From Proteus mirabilis ATCC 29906 (lineage in GTDB: Bacteria; Pseudomonadota; Gammaproteobacteria; Enterobacterales; Enterobacteriaceae): DNA of 64,000 nucleotides. Where the stretch lies: positions 1,198,308 to 1,262,307 of the forward strand of contig NZ_GG668576.1 in assembly GCF_000160755.1 (NCBI RefSeq), given 5' to 3'. How positions within the stretch are numbered: the first letter of the stretch is position 1; the number at the start of each line of letters is the position of its first letter. Of this stretch, positions 62,370-64,000 are shown piece by piece. The notes under the pieces were generated by a model that had not been told where the DNA came from, did not search any database, and saw only the letters and a program-made list of their open reading frames with translations. Made by a program: the position numbers and the translations under genes.

Positions 62370-63853
62370 GCGATCACCCCCAATAACCGTGCAACAGTTA
62401 ATCGGTCAGAATAATCAAGACGGCGAGTGCCAACGATTTGATAATCTTCGTGCCCTTTTCCTGCCACTAAGATCATATCAGCGGGAGAGGCTTGCATTAC
62501 TACATTCGTCACGGCTTCTGCTCGACCTTCAATCGCTAATGCACGACCAGGATCCATTAACCCAGAAAGGATATCTTGAATAATGGCTTGAGGCTCTTCA
62601 CTACGTGGATTGTCATCGGTGATAACCACTTTATCGGCAAACTGCTCTGCTACAGCTCCCATTAGTGGGCGCTTACCTTTATCTCTATCACCACCACAAC
62701 CAAAGATACACCACAGTTTGCCAGTACAGTGTAAGCGTGCCGCTTGTAACGCTTTTTCTAAGGCATCTGGCGTGTGGGCATAATCAACGATCACCGTAGG
62801 ACGATTATCCGCACTAAATACTTCCATACGACCACAAACGGGCGTTAATGCACTGGAAGCTTTAATCACTGCATCAAGAGGGTATTCAAGTGCCAAAAGT
62901 GTAGCTAAAGCACAGAGTAAGTTACTGACATTAAAAGCCCCCATTAATGGGCTTTCAATTTCACCTTCTCCCCAACTTGAATTAAAATGGATAGTGGCAC
63001 CCGCATCATGGTAATTGATTTGTGTCGCTTGCACATAGCGTCCTTGCCAATTTGCCGGCAATTTATCCGCCATAGTCACCGCCACTGCATCGGGTAGATG
63101 CGTCAACCATTTATGCCCTACCGCATCATCAGCATTAATGATTTTTTCGCCACTATGGTGGGTCGAAAATAACAACCATTTAGCCTGTTCGTAATTGGCC
63201 ATATCACCATGATAATCAAGGTGATCGCGACTTAAGTTGGTAAATACGCTGGCGACAAAAGGTAGCGCACTAACGCGCCCTTGAACTAAACCGTGTGACG
63301 AAACCTCCATTGCGGTAAAGGTAGCGCCTTGATTAACTAATTGCTGTAATTCTAATTGGATATCAACCGCTGAACCGGTTGTATTCATTGCCGGAACAAT
63401 ATGATCTAATAACCCATTGCCTACCGTTCCCATAACGGCACTGACTTCACCTAAACCTTGCGCCCACTGTGCTAACAATTGTGTTGTTGTCGTTTTTCCG
63501 TTAGTACCAGTGACACCAATCAGCTTTAATTTATTCGCTGGCTGATGATAAAAAATTCCTGCAAGTTTTGATAATTGACAATTTAGGTTTTCAATATAAA
63601 TAACGGGTATACCATGACTTTCACGAATTTCGCCATGAGTAGCAATACCTTCAGCTTCCGCTAAAACAGCGCAAACACCTTGTGCAATTGCCTGAGGAAT
63701 ATAGCGTCTACCATCCGTTTCATGGCCTTTAATTGCCACAAACAGATCACCACTCGCGGCTTTTCGGCTATCGAGTGTCATGTCTTTAAGCGTTAAAGAC
63801 GGTGCTTGTATCCCGAGTGCCCCTAATAGGTCACTTAAATTAGGATCTGCCAC
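62366..63853 (-). CDS. murE: UDP-N-acetylmuramoyl-tripeptide synthase (meso-diaminopimelate-adding)
   Basis: MurE adds meso-diaminopimelate to UDP-MurNAc-dipeptide. The 495-aa protein has the ATP loop GTNGKTTTT, the DHLDYHG motif, and DNPR (414-417), which selects meso-DAP over lysine. The start GTG 63853 lies inside the end of ftsI, overlapping its stop by 14 bp in another frame; the two are translationally coupled. Confidence 0.97.
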   Translation of the reverse strand: MADPNLSDLLGALGIQAPSLTLKDMTLDSRKAASGDLFVAIKGHETDGRRYIPQAIAQGVCAVLAEAEGIATHGEIRESHGIPVIYIENLNCQLSKLAGIFYHQPANKLKLIGVTGTNGKTTTTQLLAQWAQGLGEVSAVMGTVGNGLLDHIVPAMNTTGSAVDIQLELQQLVNQGATFTAMEVSSHGLVQGRVSALPFVASVFTNLSRDHLDYHGDMANYEQAKWLLFSTHHSGEKIINADDAVGHKWLTHLPDAVAVTMADKLPANWQGRYVQATQINYHDAGATIHFNSSWGEGEIESPLMGAFNVSNLLCALATLLALEYPLDAVIKASSALTPVCGRMEVFSADNRPTVIVDYAHTPDALEKALQAARLHCTGKLWCIFGCGGDRDKGKRPLMGAVAEQFADKVVITDDNPRSEEPQAIIQDILSGLMDPGRALAIEGRAEAVTNVVMQASPADMILVAGKGHEDYQIVGTRRLDYSDRLTVARLLGVIA

Positions 63854-64000
63854 TTGTATCCTCTTTTTTATTAATCACTATTTCACTTTTATCGTCTGGC
63901 GTTAATGCATCAGGCTCTACATTCATCGTACGTAGAACCGCGCCCATAATTGTGCCAAACACTGGTGCAGAAACTGCACCCCCATAATATTTGCCCGCTT
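63840..64000 (-). CDS. ftsI: Penicillin-binding protein 3 FtsI, C-terminal end (partial)
   Basis: The last 53 codons of the septal transpeptidase are present, entering from the right edge. The recognisable transpeptidase end [20 protein letters not shown] is followed by a polar tail ending DTSGRS. Synteny (upstream of murE) confirms it. The catalytic Ser and the rest of the gene lie outside the window. Confidence 0.93.
   Translation of the reverse strand, partial: AGKYYGGAVSAPVFGTIMGAVLRTMNVEPDALTPDDKSEIVINKKEDTSGRS

Overview
The window is AT-rich chromosomal DNA of an enterobacterium, almost certainly Proteus mirabilis. The strongest pointer is an HpmB/HpmA pair (561 and 1577 aa, the sizes I recall for the P. 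mirabilis haemolysin) within a backbone whose gene order otherwise follows the 2-3 minute region of Escherichia coli. The assignment rests on protein recognition and synteny from memory, not on a search.

Layout. Positions 1-1004 hold the end of an unidentified gene and an overlapping pair of small unknown genes. Positions 1172-4112 hold yggE, argO, mscS and yacL on the minus strand, followed by acnB (4283-6880). Positions 7554-21998 are an island between acnB and lpd: a small ORF split by a stop codon, then a very large MARTX-family toxin split into three reading frames. Next come the pyruvate dehydrogenase genes lpd, aceF, aceE and pdhR (22211-29339, minus strand, PdhR box upstream), ampD, and a type IV pilus set ppdD-hofB-hofC (plus strand). 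coaE-zapD-yacG and mutT follow. Positions 35610-46130 form a second insertion, between mutT and secA: a 0.7 kb AT-rich gap, hpmB-hpmA, and copA-cueR with a CueR-type promoter. From 46179 to the end is the secA-secM-lpxC-ftsZ-ftsA-ftsQ-murC-murG-ftsW-murD-mraY-murF-murE-ftsI division and cell-wall (dcw) cluster, all on the minus strand apart from a DUF721/DciA-like gene at 49566. In this cluster ddlB is missing, and a 115-aa ORF of unknown function fills its place.

How the genes work together. AceE, AceF and Lpd form the pyruvate dehydrogenase complex, repressed by PdhR, and feed acetyl-CoA to the TCA cycle in which AcnB acts. HpmB exports and activates HpmA by two-partner secretion. CueR senses Cu(I) and switches on CopA. 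The dcw genes make lipid I and lipid II and the septal ring; SecM monitors secretion to set SecA levels.

Most unusual content. The MARTX locus has 19-residue repeats, two tandem Rho-inactivation domains (RID), an alpha/beta hydrolase (ABH), a cysteine protease domain (CPD) and RTX repeats. It is broken once at a G10 tract, which suggests phase variation, and once near 13.53 kb, where an internal ATG with a Shine-Dalgarno-like sequence could allow a second start. No rtxC or rtxBDE secretion genes are visible nearby.
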